This document shows, one piece after another, positions 45,001-53,660 of a stretch of 64,000 nt of DNA. Within the stretch, counting starts at the first letter, position 1. Each line of letters opens with the position of its first letter. Below the pieces are notes generated by a model that searched no databases, was not told the origin of the DNA, and saw nothing but the letters and a program-made list of their open reading frames with translations. The position numbers and the translations under genes were made by a program. Location: assembly GCA_018402565.1 (NCBI GenBank), contig JAGYIQ010000009.1, positions 62,001-126,000 of the forward strand, in the 5' to 3' direction. This DNA is from Pirellulaceae bacterium (GTDB lineage: Bacteria; Planctomycetota; Planctomycetia; Pirellulales; Pirellulaceae).

Positions 45001-45364
45001 ACCGAGAGCTGCGAGGTGGGTGGGATTGATGGCCAGGTTCCTGAGTCTGATGTCCGCCTGAGGCTAACGGGGGCCCCGCGAGCCTGAGGTATTCCAGCAC
45101 AACGGTTCGGCCAACGCCCGCACCATGCGACTGGGGCTGCTTCCGGATTCTTCGGCCCAGAACCACCCGCACCACCAGCAAAACCGGAAAAAGCTGCGTG
45201 AAATACGTAGATTTCCTGCGGTTGGTATCGGTCCGCGGAAACTAGCTCGGCGGCCCGTGTCGCTACCGGAGCGGTACACAGGTCTGATTCATAGGTTTGA
45301 TACGGTGTGGGATGGTCCAACACCGAGTTCGTTGGGCATCGTCTAGAAAAAAGGAAAGTAGAGC
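45001..45364. other. Intergenic gap before gpx
   Basis: About 360 bp. Nothing recognisable apart from the probable lost upstream part of the minus-strand hypothetical gene. AAAAAAGGAAAGTAGAGC directly before gpx is its ribosome-binding site. Confidence 0.4.
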
Positions 45365-45997
45365 ATGCGAGCACGGATTTTGGCTGGGTTTGGAGTGACT
45401 GGGCTGTGTGTCGGTTTGATCGGATTGGCAATGAGCATGGGATCAGCAATGAACACGGGATCAGCAATGGCAGAAGAGACTCGGGACGAAAAGTCGATCT
45501 ACGACTTCAAGGTCAAGACGATCAAGGGCGAAGAGGTTTCTTTGGCCGACTATAAGGGCAAGACGGTGTTGATCGTCAACGTGGCCAGCAAGTGCGGGTA
45601 CACGCGTCAGTACACCGAGATGCAAGCCGCCTATGAGAAGTACAAGGACCGCGGCTTTGTGATCTTGGGCTTCCCTTGCAACCAGTTTGGCGGCCAAGAA
45701 CCGGGCACCGAGCAAGAAATCATGGAGTTCTGCCAGGCCAACTATGGCGTGCAGTTCCCCATGTTCTCCAAGCTCGATGTCAAGGGTGCCGGTGCCGATC
45801 CACTGTTCAAGTACCTCTCGGCATTGGAGACCGAACCCAAGGGGGCCGGTGACATTTCATGGAACTTCGAGAAGTTCTTGATCGACGGCGAAGGCAAAGT
45901 CATCGGACGCTACAAGTCGGCCGTCAGCCCCACCGGCAAAGAGATGGTCGAGTTGCTAGAGAAGCTCCTGCCTGCGGCCACCGCCAGCAAAGGCTAG
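45365..45997 (+). CDS. Exported glutathione peroxidase, cysteine type
   Basis: 210 residues, thioredoxin-fold peroxidase of the GPx family, which reduces H2O2 and organic hydroperoxides, in bacteria usually with thioredoxin. The hydrophobic N-terminus (LAGFGVTGLCVGLIGLAMSM, AMAEE) is a signal peptide. Motifs: LIVNVASKCGYTRQY with peroxidatic Cys77, ILGFPCNQFGGQEPG, PMFSKLDVKG and ISWNFEKFLIDGEGKVIGRY. The resolving Cys is that of FPCNQ or FCQAN. Cys, not selenocysteine: no in-frame TGA. AAGGA is well placed. The terminator at 46122-46157 ends it. Confidence 0.93.
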   Translation: MRARILAGFGVTGLCVGLIGLAMSMGSAMNTGSAMAEETRDEKSIYDFKVKTIKGEEVSLADYKGKTVLIVNVASKCGYTRQYTEMQAAYEKYKDRGFVILGFPCNQFGGQEPGTEQEIMEFCQANYGVQFPMFSKLDVKGAGADPLFKYLSALETEPKGAGDISWNFEKFLIDGEGKVIGRYKSAVSPTGKEMVELLEKLLPAATASKG

Positions 45998-46121
45998 TCA
46001 CGTTGCCAGTGAGACGTGTTCGTCGGGCCTCCGAGCCGTTCGTCGGGAAACCACGATCGGCGGCAGGAGATGGAAGTAGCGGCTGGCGTATCAACTGTTT
46101 AACACTGACTGTTTAGCATCG

Positions 46122-46157
46122 ACGTCTGGCTCCAAGCGGAGTCAGACGTTTTTTTTA
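46122..46157 (+). terminator. Intrinsic terminator of gpx
   Basis: Stem ACGTCTGGCTCC (46122-46133), loop AAGC, complement GGAGTCAGACGT (46138-46149) with one G-T pair, followed by eight T. Confidence 0.9.
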
Positions 46158-46222
46158 TGCCCATGCGCCGAGTCGCTGGCGGATGGACCAGTGGCGACGG
46201 AAGTGCGACGCGGGAGCCGCAG

Positions 46223-46459
46223 CTAGTTTTCACCGCGAAACCAGCGGCTGCTGCGAGCGATTCGGAGCCCCCAGTAGATGAGGGCGGGGACGCCCAAAGG
46301 GGCCATGGCGGTGGCCAAGATAAAGGGCAACAGATTGAGCCGATGGTTGGCGGTCGCGGGCGCTCCAACAAGGATACCCGTAAATAGTAGCCCAGCGATC
46401 AAAGCGCTGACCCCAACCAGCGTCATGGAAATGAGCATGCCTTGTAATCCGAGTTTCAT
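46223..46459 (-). CDS. Small two-helix membrane protein
   Basis: 78 residues from ATG 46459. Two hydrophobic segments, GMLISMTLVGVSALIAGLLFTGIL and LLPFILATAMAPLGVPALIYWGL, and a basic tail SSRWFRGEN: an inner-membrane protein with both ends probably inside. Convergent with gpx. Family not recognised; planctomycetes have many such short membrane proteins. The two well-formed transmembrane helices support a real gene. Confidence 0.62.
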   Translation of the reverse strand: MKLGLQGMLISMTLVGVSALIAGLLFTGILVGAPATANHRLNLLPFILATAMAPLGVPALIYWGLRIARSSRWFRGEN

Positions 46460-46942
46460 CCGAGCATCCGCTGCAAAAAACTGCTGAAATGTAGGACCTA
46501 GTGATTGGTCGGCGGCACCACTTGGGGTGGAACCGCCTTGCCGACGGTAGCTAACCCCCGTTTTTGCCGAGTCAATCCGAGGCCCACTGGACCGAGCTCA
46601 GCCCCGCATCGGCAGGGTCGAAAACGGCGCGAACCAACCCATATGCACCGCAAAGTTTGCGGCACCGTTACAGCTTACCAAACGCCGGTGGCATCAGTCA
46701 CTCCACCTGGGGCGATCGTGCTGAATTGTTCAATTTTCCCAGTATTGCAGACGATACGAATTCTGTGTCCGATCTTGGCGCGACCGGAATTGTCTGGGCG
46801 TCTGCCCAATCGAGCCCTAACGTGACTACAGGACCAGAGGCGATTGAATCTTCCCCAGATTCCCGCTCTCGCCGACTCGGGAACCCCGAGCCTTCAGGGT
46901 GTTGGTCCAATCGACCCAGCAAATACAAAGGATGACGGAGCC
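46460..46942. other. Intergenic gap between divergent genes
   Basis: About 480 bp. GGTAGCTAACCCCCGTTTTTGCCGAG near 46548 faintly recalls the dispersed repeat arm at 17302. Open frames on both strands are short and unsupported. No gene called. Confidence 0.45.
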
Positions 46943-47749
46943 ATGCGACTGTTTTTTACGTTGGCAACTGCCCTAATGGCGGGCGCCGGGACCATCGGCT
47001 GCCAAGCCCACATCTGCACGAGCTGCACCACGGCGGTTGCCCCCCAAGTCGTCGCAACCCCAACCAGCTGCGATTCGGCCGCCGGTTGTGATTCGGCCGC
47101 CGATTGTGACAGTGCCCCGGCCAGCAGCGGAACCAGCAGCACGGCGGGTTGCGATAGCCCGGCCTGCTCGGATGGCTCCTGCTCGGATGGCACTTGCCAA
47201 ACGGGCCAAGCCAGCGGACGGATCGCTGTCCCTGTGATCACTCCGGTCCGCAATTTGGCCGCCCGGTTGCGTGCCAACGCCGAGACCACCACCTGCGGCG
47301 ACGGCAATTGTGGCACCGGCTGTGCCGACGGCTCCTGCGACAGCGGCTGTGCCGACGGATCGTGCGGAAGCGGATTCGGCAACGGCAGCGGCGGCCAGTG
47401 GAGCGGCAATGGCAGCTTGTTCGGCGGCATCTTGCGTCGCCCCGGCTTCGGTGGAGCCGGCATGGGCCAAGGTGGCATGGGATACGGGGCCGGTGGCATG
47501 GGTCACGGTGGCATGGGTCACGGCGGCATGGGCCAGGGCGGATGTGGCATCCCGGGCTGCGGCCTGATGGGGCGACTCTGTGGTCGCTGCGGTGCCGGCA
47601 ACCAACATCCGTACGGTGGCGTCTCCCCTCACACCCCACCGATGGCTGGTCCGTTCGGCGGGATGTCCCCGGCTTACGGCTACCCCTACTACACCACTCG
47701 CGGTCCTCGTGACTTCTTCATGGATAATCCGCCCAGCTTGGGTCGATAG
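46943..47749 (+). CDS. Cys/Gly-rich lipoprotein
   Basis: 268 residues from ATG 46943 (CGGAG upstream). The N-terminus LFFTLATALMAGAGTIGCQA ends in a lipobox-like TIGC, so it is probably lipid-anchored. The mature part has many repeated Cys pairs: SCDSAAGCDSAADCDSA, ACSDGSCSDGTCQ, CGDGNCGTGCADGSC and DSGCADGSCGSG. A Gly/Met/His-rich repeat of GMGHGG type follows, and the end is Tyr/Pro-rich. Cys and Met/His clusters suggest metal binding or disulfide networks, typical of planctomycete envelope proteins whose cell walls are protein-rich. No family recognised. Terminator at 47783-47817. Confidence 0.72.
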   Translation: MRLFFTLATALMAGAGTIGCQAHICTSCTTAVAPQVVATPTSCDSAAGCDSAADCDSAPASSGTSSTAGCDSPACSDGSCSDGTCQTGQASGRIAVPVITPVRNLAARLRANAETTTCGDGNCGTGCADGSCDSGCADGSCGSGFGNGSGGQWSGNGSLFGGILRRPGFGGAGMGQGGMGYGAGGMGHGGMGHGGMGQGGCGIPGCGLMGRLCGRCGAGNQHPYGGVSPHTPPMAGPFGGMSPAYGYPYYTTRGPRDFFMDNPPSLGR

Positions 47750-47782
47750 TCCAGCAACTTCCATTGTCATGTTGCGATCAGC

Positions 47783-47817
47783 GGCCGGTGAGTCCAAGGC
47801 TCACCGGCCTTTTTTTG
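47783..47817. terminator. Intrinsic terminator
   Basis: Perfect stem GGCCGGTGAG (47783-47792) and CTCACCGGCC (47800-47809), loop TCCAAGG, eight T after it. It ends the lipoprotein gene and is placed just beyond the stop of the convergent fadJ-like gene. Confidence 0.93.
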
Positions 47818-50142
47818 TTATCGCCGTTCGATCGGATAAAATCGCGCCCCGATGGGGCAAACCTCGACCAATTGTTGCCGTAGTTTTTCGTCCTCGACGG
47901 CCTCCAGCAATCGGCCCAGCGGGTAGTGATCGGCCCAGTACAACAGGCCGCCGCGGTGCGGCGGGAACCCCAACGCCAGAAGACAACAGAGATCCACATC
48001 GGCGGCATCCCGTACTTGGCCGCGTTCGAGTATCTGGACTGCCTGTACGACCATCGCGGCCACCAAACGCAGCGCCATTGTCTCGGATGACGAGCCTTCT
48101 TGTTGCTGCAAATCGTTCGCCTCACCCGCTGCCCGCGTCGGATCAATCGACGAACGAGTCGCTTTCGGGCGGACATACGCCTGCAACAATGCCTCGACCG
48201 CTGCATCACTCTCCGCCTGCCCAGCCTCCGTGTAGCGATAGAATCCCGCCGCAGTCTGCCGGCCCAACCGACCGGCTTTGATCAGTGGCACCACAAACGG
48301 GGGAGCATCCAGCACGTCGGGCAAATACAGAGCAATCTGCGTTCCAGCATCCAAAACGGTCCGCAGTCCGATCACATCCATGATTTGAAAGGGGCCCAAC
48401 CGCCACCCGAAATCCGTCGCCGCGCGATCGATCTCCTCGATCCCGCACCCCTCGGCCAACAACCGCTGGGCTTCATTCAGCAAAGCCATGAGCAAGCGAT
48501 TCACAACCAACCCTGGACCGTCCCCCACCACGATGACCATCTTCTTGGCTTGTTTGGCCAAGGTGGCTGCCACCCAGGAGGTCGCTGGGGCGGTCGCTGG
48601 ATGCACCGCAACCTCAGCCAATCTCGTTTCTTTAATCGGATTAAAGAAATGCAATCCACAAAACCGCTCTTGCGATCGCAAGCCCTGCGTCAACTCGGCG
48701 ATTGGAATCACACTGGTGTTGGTCAACAGGTGAGCTTGGGGTGAAACCACCTGCTCCAACTGGCCGAGGACCTCGCGTTTGACTTGCCGCTGTTCGAAGA
48801 CGTTCTCCAACACCACGTCGCACTGCCGGAGATCGGACCAGGAGCTCGCCACCTGGCAGCGGTCCGTCGGCAAACGCTGCTGCAAGGCGGGCCCCAGCGA
48901 CGGATCGCGATCGTACAGTACCAACTCCCAGGGACCGCGTGCCAACAGCTCGGCCACGCTCTGGCCCATCAGCCCCAAGCCGACGATGCCGACGCGCTGC
49001 ATCTCGGGCCGGGGCTCCGGCGCCACCCCTAATCCCGGCGACTTCTTGGCTCGATCGTTGAGCAAGAACGCCTGCACCAAGGCTTGGCCCGTCGCGGAGG
49101 TGTAGACTTCCGCCATGGCTTGCGATTCGACCGCACACGCCGCAAAAAAGTCCAGATTTGCCGATCGAGTGATCACGTCCAAGACCAAACGCGGGGCGGT
49201 CGGGTGCAGGGCAGGGTGGTCTCGACGAATCTCGGCTTCGATCGAGGCGGCCATGTCGCGCAGGTCGGATTCGCACAGGTCGGATTCGCGCAGGTCGGAT
49301 TCGCGCCATCCCGCCTGCAACCGGTCCGCTCCCTCAGCCTCTTCCAAGGCCTGGGGCAAACCTTCCAACCCGTTGGCCCCCCCGTCCAACCCCTGAAGTA
49401 CCGCGTCCAACCCCAACTCCAGCTCGCTTTCTCGTAATCGTATGGCCGGGCCCAACATCTGTTGGCGACGCGTGGCCACCCACGGCGTCGGGTCGGCCAA
49501 CTGCTCCAACCCAGCGGCGTGCAGCTCGGCGACCGGCACCAAGCGATCGACCAAGCGGATCCGCAGAGCCTCCTCGGCAGAAAAATTGGTTCCCAACGCA
49601 ATCCGCCGCATCGCGGTCTCAACGCAACTGATCCGGGGCACGCGAACCGTCGCCGCCCAACCGGGAATCAAGCCCAAATGCACTTCAGGCAGACCAATCA
49701 ACGTCGTGCTCTCGGCAGCAGCGATCCGCCAATCCAACGCCAAGGCAAACTCCAAACCACCTCCTAAACAGGCTCCCTGGATCAGGGCCACCGTCGGAAA
49801 CGGCAGTTCCGCAAATCGTTGATACAGACGCAGCCCACGTTCGCAAAACTCAATCACTTGTTGACGCGAGAAATCGCCTGTCTGGGCGATGTATTTGATA
49901 TCAGCTCCCGCGATAAAGATCCGGGGCTTGGCGGTCGACACCAACAGGCCGCGAATGGGTACCGATAGGCCAAGCATCTGATCCAGCCGCTGCTCCAACT
50001 CCGTCTGCAGCTCGGCCGTCATCACGTTGGCACTAGAGCTTGGGTCGTCGAGCACCAACTCCAGTACCTCCGGTCGGCACCACTGCAGCCGAGTCAAACG
50101 GAATTCGAAGCCATTCGCAGGAGGCAGAATCGGTTGCATCAT
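47818..50142 (-). CDS. fadJ: FadJ/FadB-type multifunctional fatty-acid oxidation protein
   Basis: 774 residues. It combines enoyl-CoA hydratase (about 1-190: PRIFIAGADIKYIAQTGD; LIQGACLGGGLEFALALDWRIAA; LPEVHLGLIPGWAATVRVPR) and 3-hydroxyacyl-CoA dehydrogenase (from about 383: VGIVGLGLMGQSVAELLARG; LLTNTSVIPIAELTQ; CGLHFFNPIKETRLAEV; GPGLVVNRLLMALLNEA; LGLG-like PFQIMDVIGLRT). These catalyse two steps of beta-oxidation. About residue 290 there is a threefold RESDL/CESDL repeat encoded by a 15-bp tandem repeat (about 49259-49303) in the linker between domains. Start: either of two adjacent ATG codons (50142, 50139); RBS weak. No thiolase next to it. Confidence 0.93.
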   Translation of the reverse strand: MMQPILPPANGFEFRLTRLQWCRPEVLELVLDDPSSSANVMTAELQTELEQRLDQMLGLSVPIRGLLVSTAKPRIFIAGADIKYIAQTGDFSRQQVIEFCERGLRLYQRFAELPFPTVALIQGACLGGGLEFALALDWRIAAAESTTLIGLPEVHLGLIPGWAATVRVPRISCVETAMRRIALGTNFSAEEALRIRLVDRLVPVAELHAAGLEQLADPTPWVATRRQQMLGPAIRLRESELELGLDAVLQGLDGGANGLEGLPQALEEAEGADRLQAGWRESDLRESDLCESDLRDMAASIEAEIRRDHPALHPTAPRLVLDVITRSANLDFFAACAVESQAMAEVYTSATGQALVQAFLLNDRAKKSPGLGVAPEPRPEMQRVGIVGLGLMGQSVAELLARGPWELVLYDRDPSLGPALQQRLPTDRCQVASSWSDLRQCDVVLENVFEQRQVKREVLGQLEQVVSPQAHLLTNTSVIPIAELTQGLRSQERFCGLHFFNPIKETRLAEVAVHPATAPATSWVAATLAKQAKKMVIVVGDGPGLVVNRLLMALLNEAQRLLAEGCGIEEIDRAATDFGWRLGPFQIMDVIGLRTVLDAGTQIALYLPDVLDAPPFVVPLIKAGRLGRQTAAGFYRYTEAGQAESDAAVEALLQAYVRPKATRSSIDPTRAAGEANDLQQQEGSSSETMALRLVAAMVVQAVQILERGQVRDAADVDLCCLLALGFPPHRGGLLYWADHYPLGRLLEAVEDEKLRQQLVEVCPIGARFYPIERR

Positions 50143-50386
50143 GGGACTCGTGGGGCAATGCTAGCTGCAAGGGGCTCGGCGTCGGCCGTGTCCCATGATT
50201 TTAACGCAAGACTCGCGACTTGGCAGCGATGGATAGAGCCGAGATGGAAGCGAGGGGAACGCCGTTCCAAATGGGCGGCTCGTGTCCCACCGTCCGGTCC
50301 AGCCGTCCGCTTGGCCGTTCGCGGCCAATCCGCTAGAACTTTCCAGCGAGGGCAATGCTGGAACGCCGAGAAACTGCGAGCGTATC

Positions 50387-50986
50387 ATGAGTCATCGAAC
50401 ACGCCGACTGTCTGAGAGAGTATCGGTCAAAGCTAGCCGTCGGGGAGGCTGGGCGACTGGAGGCTGGGCGACGGGAGGCTGGGCGACGGGAGGCTGGCGA
50501 TACGGTATCTGGTTGCTGCTGGTTGCGTTGGCCGTCTGCGGTGGTTGCCAACGCGGGCCCGCACCTGCTGAGAGCGGCCAGCCGACGGCAGCCGGTGGTT
50601 CCCAACAACTCGACAATGCCCCGTCGACTGGGGACTCCACAAATTCTCAGGCCTCGGATACGAGGGCAGCGGATGCGCAGGCAGCCGCGATTCGCGTCCG
50701 AGTGCTGCGTGGGCCGACGGCCGAAATCATTGAGGGCACCGTGGTCTGGCAGGCGGAAATGACGGTTTTTGACGTGATCAGCCGCTTTTCACCCTCGTTG
50801 GACGTCGAGAGCACTGGTCAAGGCGAGGCCCTGTTTGTAAAGTCTATAGCTGGGCAGAAGAATCTGGGGAGTGCCGGAGACAACTGGATTTACCGGGTCA
50901 ACGGCCAATTGGGCGACCGCAGCTGCGGCGTGTACCCAGTCGCTGCGGGGGACGAGGTCGTCTGGTCCTTTGGCAAGTACGAATGA
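50387..50986 (+). CDS. DUF4430-domain lipoprotein
   Basis: 199 residues from ATG 50387. An early repeat GGWATGGWATGGWATGGW (12-to-15-bp tandem repeat in DNA) precedes a hydrophobic segment YGIWLLLVALAVCGGC with a lipobox-like CGGC, so probable lipoprotein. A Ser/Thr/Gln-rich linker leads to the C-terminal DUF4430 domain (about 105-199): VVWQAEMTVFDVISRF, and NWIYRVNGQLGDRSCGVYPVAAGDEVVWSFGKYE. DUF4430 is the transcobalamin-C-terminus-like module that in bacteria often accompanies vitamin uptake systems. The next gene, 52 bp downstream, is a DUF6580 membrane protein of ECF-transporter-like type. Ligand binding for uptake is inferred, not shown. Confidence 0.78.
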   Translation: MSHRTRRLSERVSVKASRRGGWATGGWATGGWATGGWRYGIWLLLVALAVCGGCQRGPAPAESGQPTAAGGSQQLDNAPSTGDSTNSQASDTRAADAQAAAIRVRVLRGPTAEIIEGTVVWQAEMTVFDVISRFSPSLDVESTGQGEALFVKSIAGQKNLGSAGDNWIYRVNGQLGDRSCGVYPVAAGDEVVWSFGKYE

Positions 50987-51038
50987 TCCCAGCCCCTCCT
51001 GAAGCGAACTCCAAGTAGCAGAACAAGAGCCAGTCGTT

Positions 51039-51695
51039 ATGCCAACGCCAAATCAAACCGATGCCCACGCGACGCCTGCTTGGTGGCAAGCCCAGACTTC
51101 GGCCGAGACGGTGCTGGCGATGGCCCTGCTGATCGGCGCCAGCGTCTTGGGGCGATTGTGGCTGGAGCAACCGAACTTCAAACCCAGTCTAGCGGCGGCA
51201 ATCTTGGCGGGCGCGATCCTCCGCGATTGGCGGTTGGCGATGGTTGTGCCCTTCGCTTCACTGGCGCTGACCGATGGATTCTTGGGCGTGTACGAGTGGC
51301 CGCTGATGGTCGCGGTCTACGCCTGCCTGACGCTGCCCGTGTTCTGGACGCGTGCCACTGAGTCCGCGACTCGCTGGATCAGCCACCGTTGCGGTCGGCC
51401 TCACTCCGCGTTGACTCGGCCGCTGTTGGAGTTAATCCGTTTGAATGCGGGCGCAGTCACCAGTGCGGTGGTTTTCTTTGTCGTGACCAGCGCGGTCGTG
51501 TGGACATCCACCCCGTGGTACAGCCAGGACCTGGCAGGACTTTCCCAGGCCTACCTCAACGCGTTGCCATTCTTGCGTTGGATGTTGCAGGGCAACGTCG
51601 TCTTCTTGCACAGCTTGCTGTTGTTGTGGGTCGGCTACCGAGGCTTGGCCTGTGTGTTGGTCACCAACGACGTGCGGCCCGCACTCCCCCAGTAG
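51039..51695 (+). CDS. DUF6580 family membrane protein (ECF S-component-like)
   Basis: 218 residues. Five to six hydrophobic segments: AMALLIGASVLGRLW, NFKPSLAAAILAGAIL, LAMVVPFASLALTDGFLG, PLMVAVYACLTLPVFW, SAVVFFVVTSAVVW, and NVVFLHSLLLLWVGYRGLACVL. The sequence NFKPSLAAAILAGA followed by R-x(4)-A-x(2)-VPFASLALTD is the DUF6580 signature; these proteins resemble the substrate-specific S subunits of energy-coupling-factor transporters. A DUF4430 lipoprotein is directly upstream, so the pair probably takes up a small molecule such as cobalamin. No A, T or ATPase subunits are next to it. Confidence 0.82.
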   Translation: MPTPNQTDAHATPAWWQAQTSAETVLAMALLIGASVLGRLWLEQPNFKPSLAAAILAGAILRDWRLAMVVPFASLALTDGFLGVYEWPLMVAVYACLTLPVFWTRATESATRWISHRCGRPHSALTRPLLELIRLNAGAVTSAVVFFVVTSAVVWTSTPWYSQDLAGLSQAYLNALPFLRWMLQGNVVFLHSLLLLWVGYRGLACVLVTNDVRPALPQ

Positions 51696-51754
51696 GAACA
51701 CGGGCCGCCGCCGTAGGAATTCGTTGCCTGCGATAAGTCAACGAAGTTTTTTTG

Positions 51755-51767
51755 GTAACCGTTCACG
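51755..51767. mobile_element. Solo end of the GTAACCGTTCACG MITE
   Basis: GTAACCGTTCACG, identical to the 13-bp TIR of the MITE at 6868. No second end was found within 400 bp. A remnant or a one-ended relic. Confidence 0.6.
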
Positions 51768-51810
51768 CCCGCTCGGGTGGCAGGGCCGTGACGCTCGAGA
51801 GCCAGTTGGC

Positions 51811-52191
51811 TCAGTCCCCTTGGTCGTCCCCGAATTCGCTGGTGATGTCGTCGTACTGCGAGTCCATCACGAGCGACAAGGTGGCGGTCGTCTGCTCCTC
51901 GCTGCCCAAATTGCGGCGGCGACGACGACGCGGCAACTTCTGACTGGCCCACTCCTTCGTCAGCACCTCAAAGACTTCCGGCGATTCGTAGCGAGCGATC
52001 GAGCGCCCCTCGGGCATGGGACCGATCAAACCGCGAAAGACGGGCAACCCGCGGAGGGTCAAGTCGGTGCTGGAATCCTCGATCCCCAATTGGGCATGAA
52101 CTTTCAAAATATCGGCAAAATCGTCATAATCGCGTGTCCGGAGTTCGCCGTCCGTCTCGCGAGTTACAACTCGGATTTTCTTGGAGGTCAT
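51811..52191 (-). CDS. Conserved-looking hypothetical protein
   Basis: 126 residues from ATG 52191 (GGGA upstream); the frame extends to 52206 only. An acidic/polar soluble protein: VVTRETDGELRTRDYDDFADILKVHAQLGIEDSSTDLTLRG, ARYESPEVFEVLTKEWASQKLP, then a short run of six Arg (PRRRRRRN) and an acidic tail EFGDDQGD. No motif recognised. The codon choice and the absence of competing long frames on the other strand favour a gene. Neighbours are not related. Confidence 0.6.
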   Translation of the reverse strand: MTSKKIRVVTRETDGELRTRDYDDFADILKVHAQLGIEDSSTDLTLRGLPVFRGLIGPMPEGRSIARYESPEVFEVLTKEWASQKLPRRRRRRNLGSEEQTTATLSLVMDSQYDDITSEFGDDQGD

Positions 52192-52484
52192 CAGTGGTAT
52201 TCCCAAATTCGAGCAATAAACGGGTGCCCTGCGCCGGGTGACGTCAGTCGCAAAGCCAAGCGTCGATGTTGGCGGCGGGTGGTCGGGCAGATTAGGGATC
52301 GGAACCGGCGAGCGGTCGTCGTCAGGGATTTTGTGTTGGCTGCTACCGCGGGTGCAATGGGCGAAACCGTTACAAGTGCGTTCGAGCGGTAGGACTGGGT
52401 CTAATCGGGATTCTTGTCACGATTCCACCTGAGGATGCTGGCGCCCCCTGCAGCGAATCCTCGACGTCTCTAGAATAGTCGTTC

Positions 52485-53651
52485 ATGAACCGCACCCCGT
52501 TAGCTTGGAAAAACCTGACCTACGACAAGTGGCGATTGTTCGTTGCCGGCTGCGGCATTGCTTTCGCTGTGGTGTTGATGTTCCAACAACGCGGCTTCCA
52601 ACACGCCCTGTTCGACAGCACGGTCGAGATCGTTCGCGAGTTGGACTGCGATTTGGTGTTACTGCGTCCCAACCGATTCGCTCTCTCGGTGGAGACTCGC
52701 TTCGATCGGCACCTGCTGGATGTGGCGGCTTCCCACGAGGGCGTGGCCGCCGCTCGGCCGCTGTACATCGAGAGCCTGGCCGCTCGCTTGCGCCGCGATC
52801 AACAGCGAGCGCAGCCCATTCGCGTGCTCGGGTTCCACTTGGGCGACCCGATCTTTTTGGATCGCGACGGAGACCTCGCGCCGCAACTCGCTGCCTTGAC
52901 GGCCCCGGCGACAGCGTTGATGGATCGACTGAGTCGAGCGGAATATGGGTTCGACTTCAGCTCCAGTGCCCAGTGGCCGCAAACGGGTGAACTCAACGGT
53001 CGCCAATTGGCGGTGGAGGGCACGTTCCGCAGCGGTCGCGATTTCGCGCACAACGGCAATCTATTGATGTCGGCCGAGAACTTTGCCACGTACTTTCGCC
53101 ATCGTGGCCCCGACCCGCTGGGGCAGGTCGACCTGGGGTTGGTGAAGGTCGCTGCTGGCCATTCCCACGAACAGCTGCGTGAGCGGTTGCAAGCCAGCTT
53201 CGGAGCCGAGGTCGATGTGCTGACGCGGCAAGCCTTGATTGAACGGGAGATGGCGATGTGGGACCGCAACACCCCCATCGGCGTGATCTTCACCGTGGGC
53301 ACACTGATGGGCTTTGTGGTCGGCGTGATCATTTGTTATCAGGTACTGGCCACGTCAATCACCGATCACTTGAGCGAGTTCGCGACCCTCAAGGCGATGG
53401 GCTACGACAACCCGTACTTCGTGCGGCTGACAATCCTCCAAAGCGTTTACCTGGCGCTGTTGGGATTCGGACCAGGACTGGTCCTCTCCTGGGGCCTGTT
53501 CCAATTCAACGCCAGTTACACGGCGTTGCCGATGATCTTGACCGTCGGTCGCATCGCCTTTGTACTGGTGGCGACCTTGGCCATGTGCATTTTGTCGGGC
53601 CTATTGGCTCTGCGGAAACTCTTCTCCGCCGATCCTGCCAGCCTCTTCTAA
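52485..53651 (+). CDS. devC: ABC transporter permease, DevC type
   Basis: 388 residues. MacB/FtsX-like permease with one N-terminal and three C-terminal membrane spans: LTYDKWRLFVAGCGIAFAVVLMFQQRGFQ at the start, then a large extracytoplasmic domain of about 200 residues, and GVIFTVGTLMGFVVGVIICYQVLATSITDHLSEFATLKAMGY with YLALLGFGPGLVLSWG and ALPMILTVGRIAFVL at the end. The opening NLTYDKWR and EFATLKAMGYDN are characteristic of DevC, the permease of the DevBCA glycolipid exporter of cyanobacteria. It is followed by its ATPase 9 bp later. No DevB membrane-fusion protein is adjacent. Confidence 0.9.
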   Translation: MNRTPLAWKNLTYDKWRLFVAGCGIAFAVVLMFQQRGFQHALFDSTVEIVRELDCDLVLLRPNRFALSVETRFDRHLLDVAASHEGVAAARPLYIESLAARLRRDQQRAQPIRVLGFHLGDPIFLDRDGDLAPQLAALTAPATALMDRLSRAEYGFDFSSSAQWPQTGELNGRQLAVEGTFRSGRDFAHNGNLLMSAENFATYFRHRGPDPLGQVDLGLVKVAAGHSHEQLRERLQASFGAEVDVLTRQALIEREMAMWDRNTPIGVIFTVGTLMGFVVGVIICYQVLATSITDHLSEFATLKAMGYDNPYFVRLTILQSVYLALLGFGPGLVLSWGLFQFNASYTALPMILTVGRIAFVLVATLAMCILSGLLALRKLFSADPASLF

Positions 53652-53660
53652 GGGTTGATC

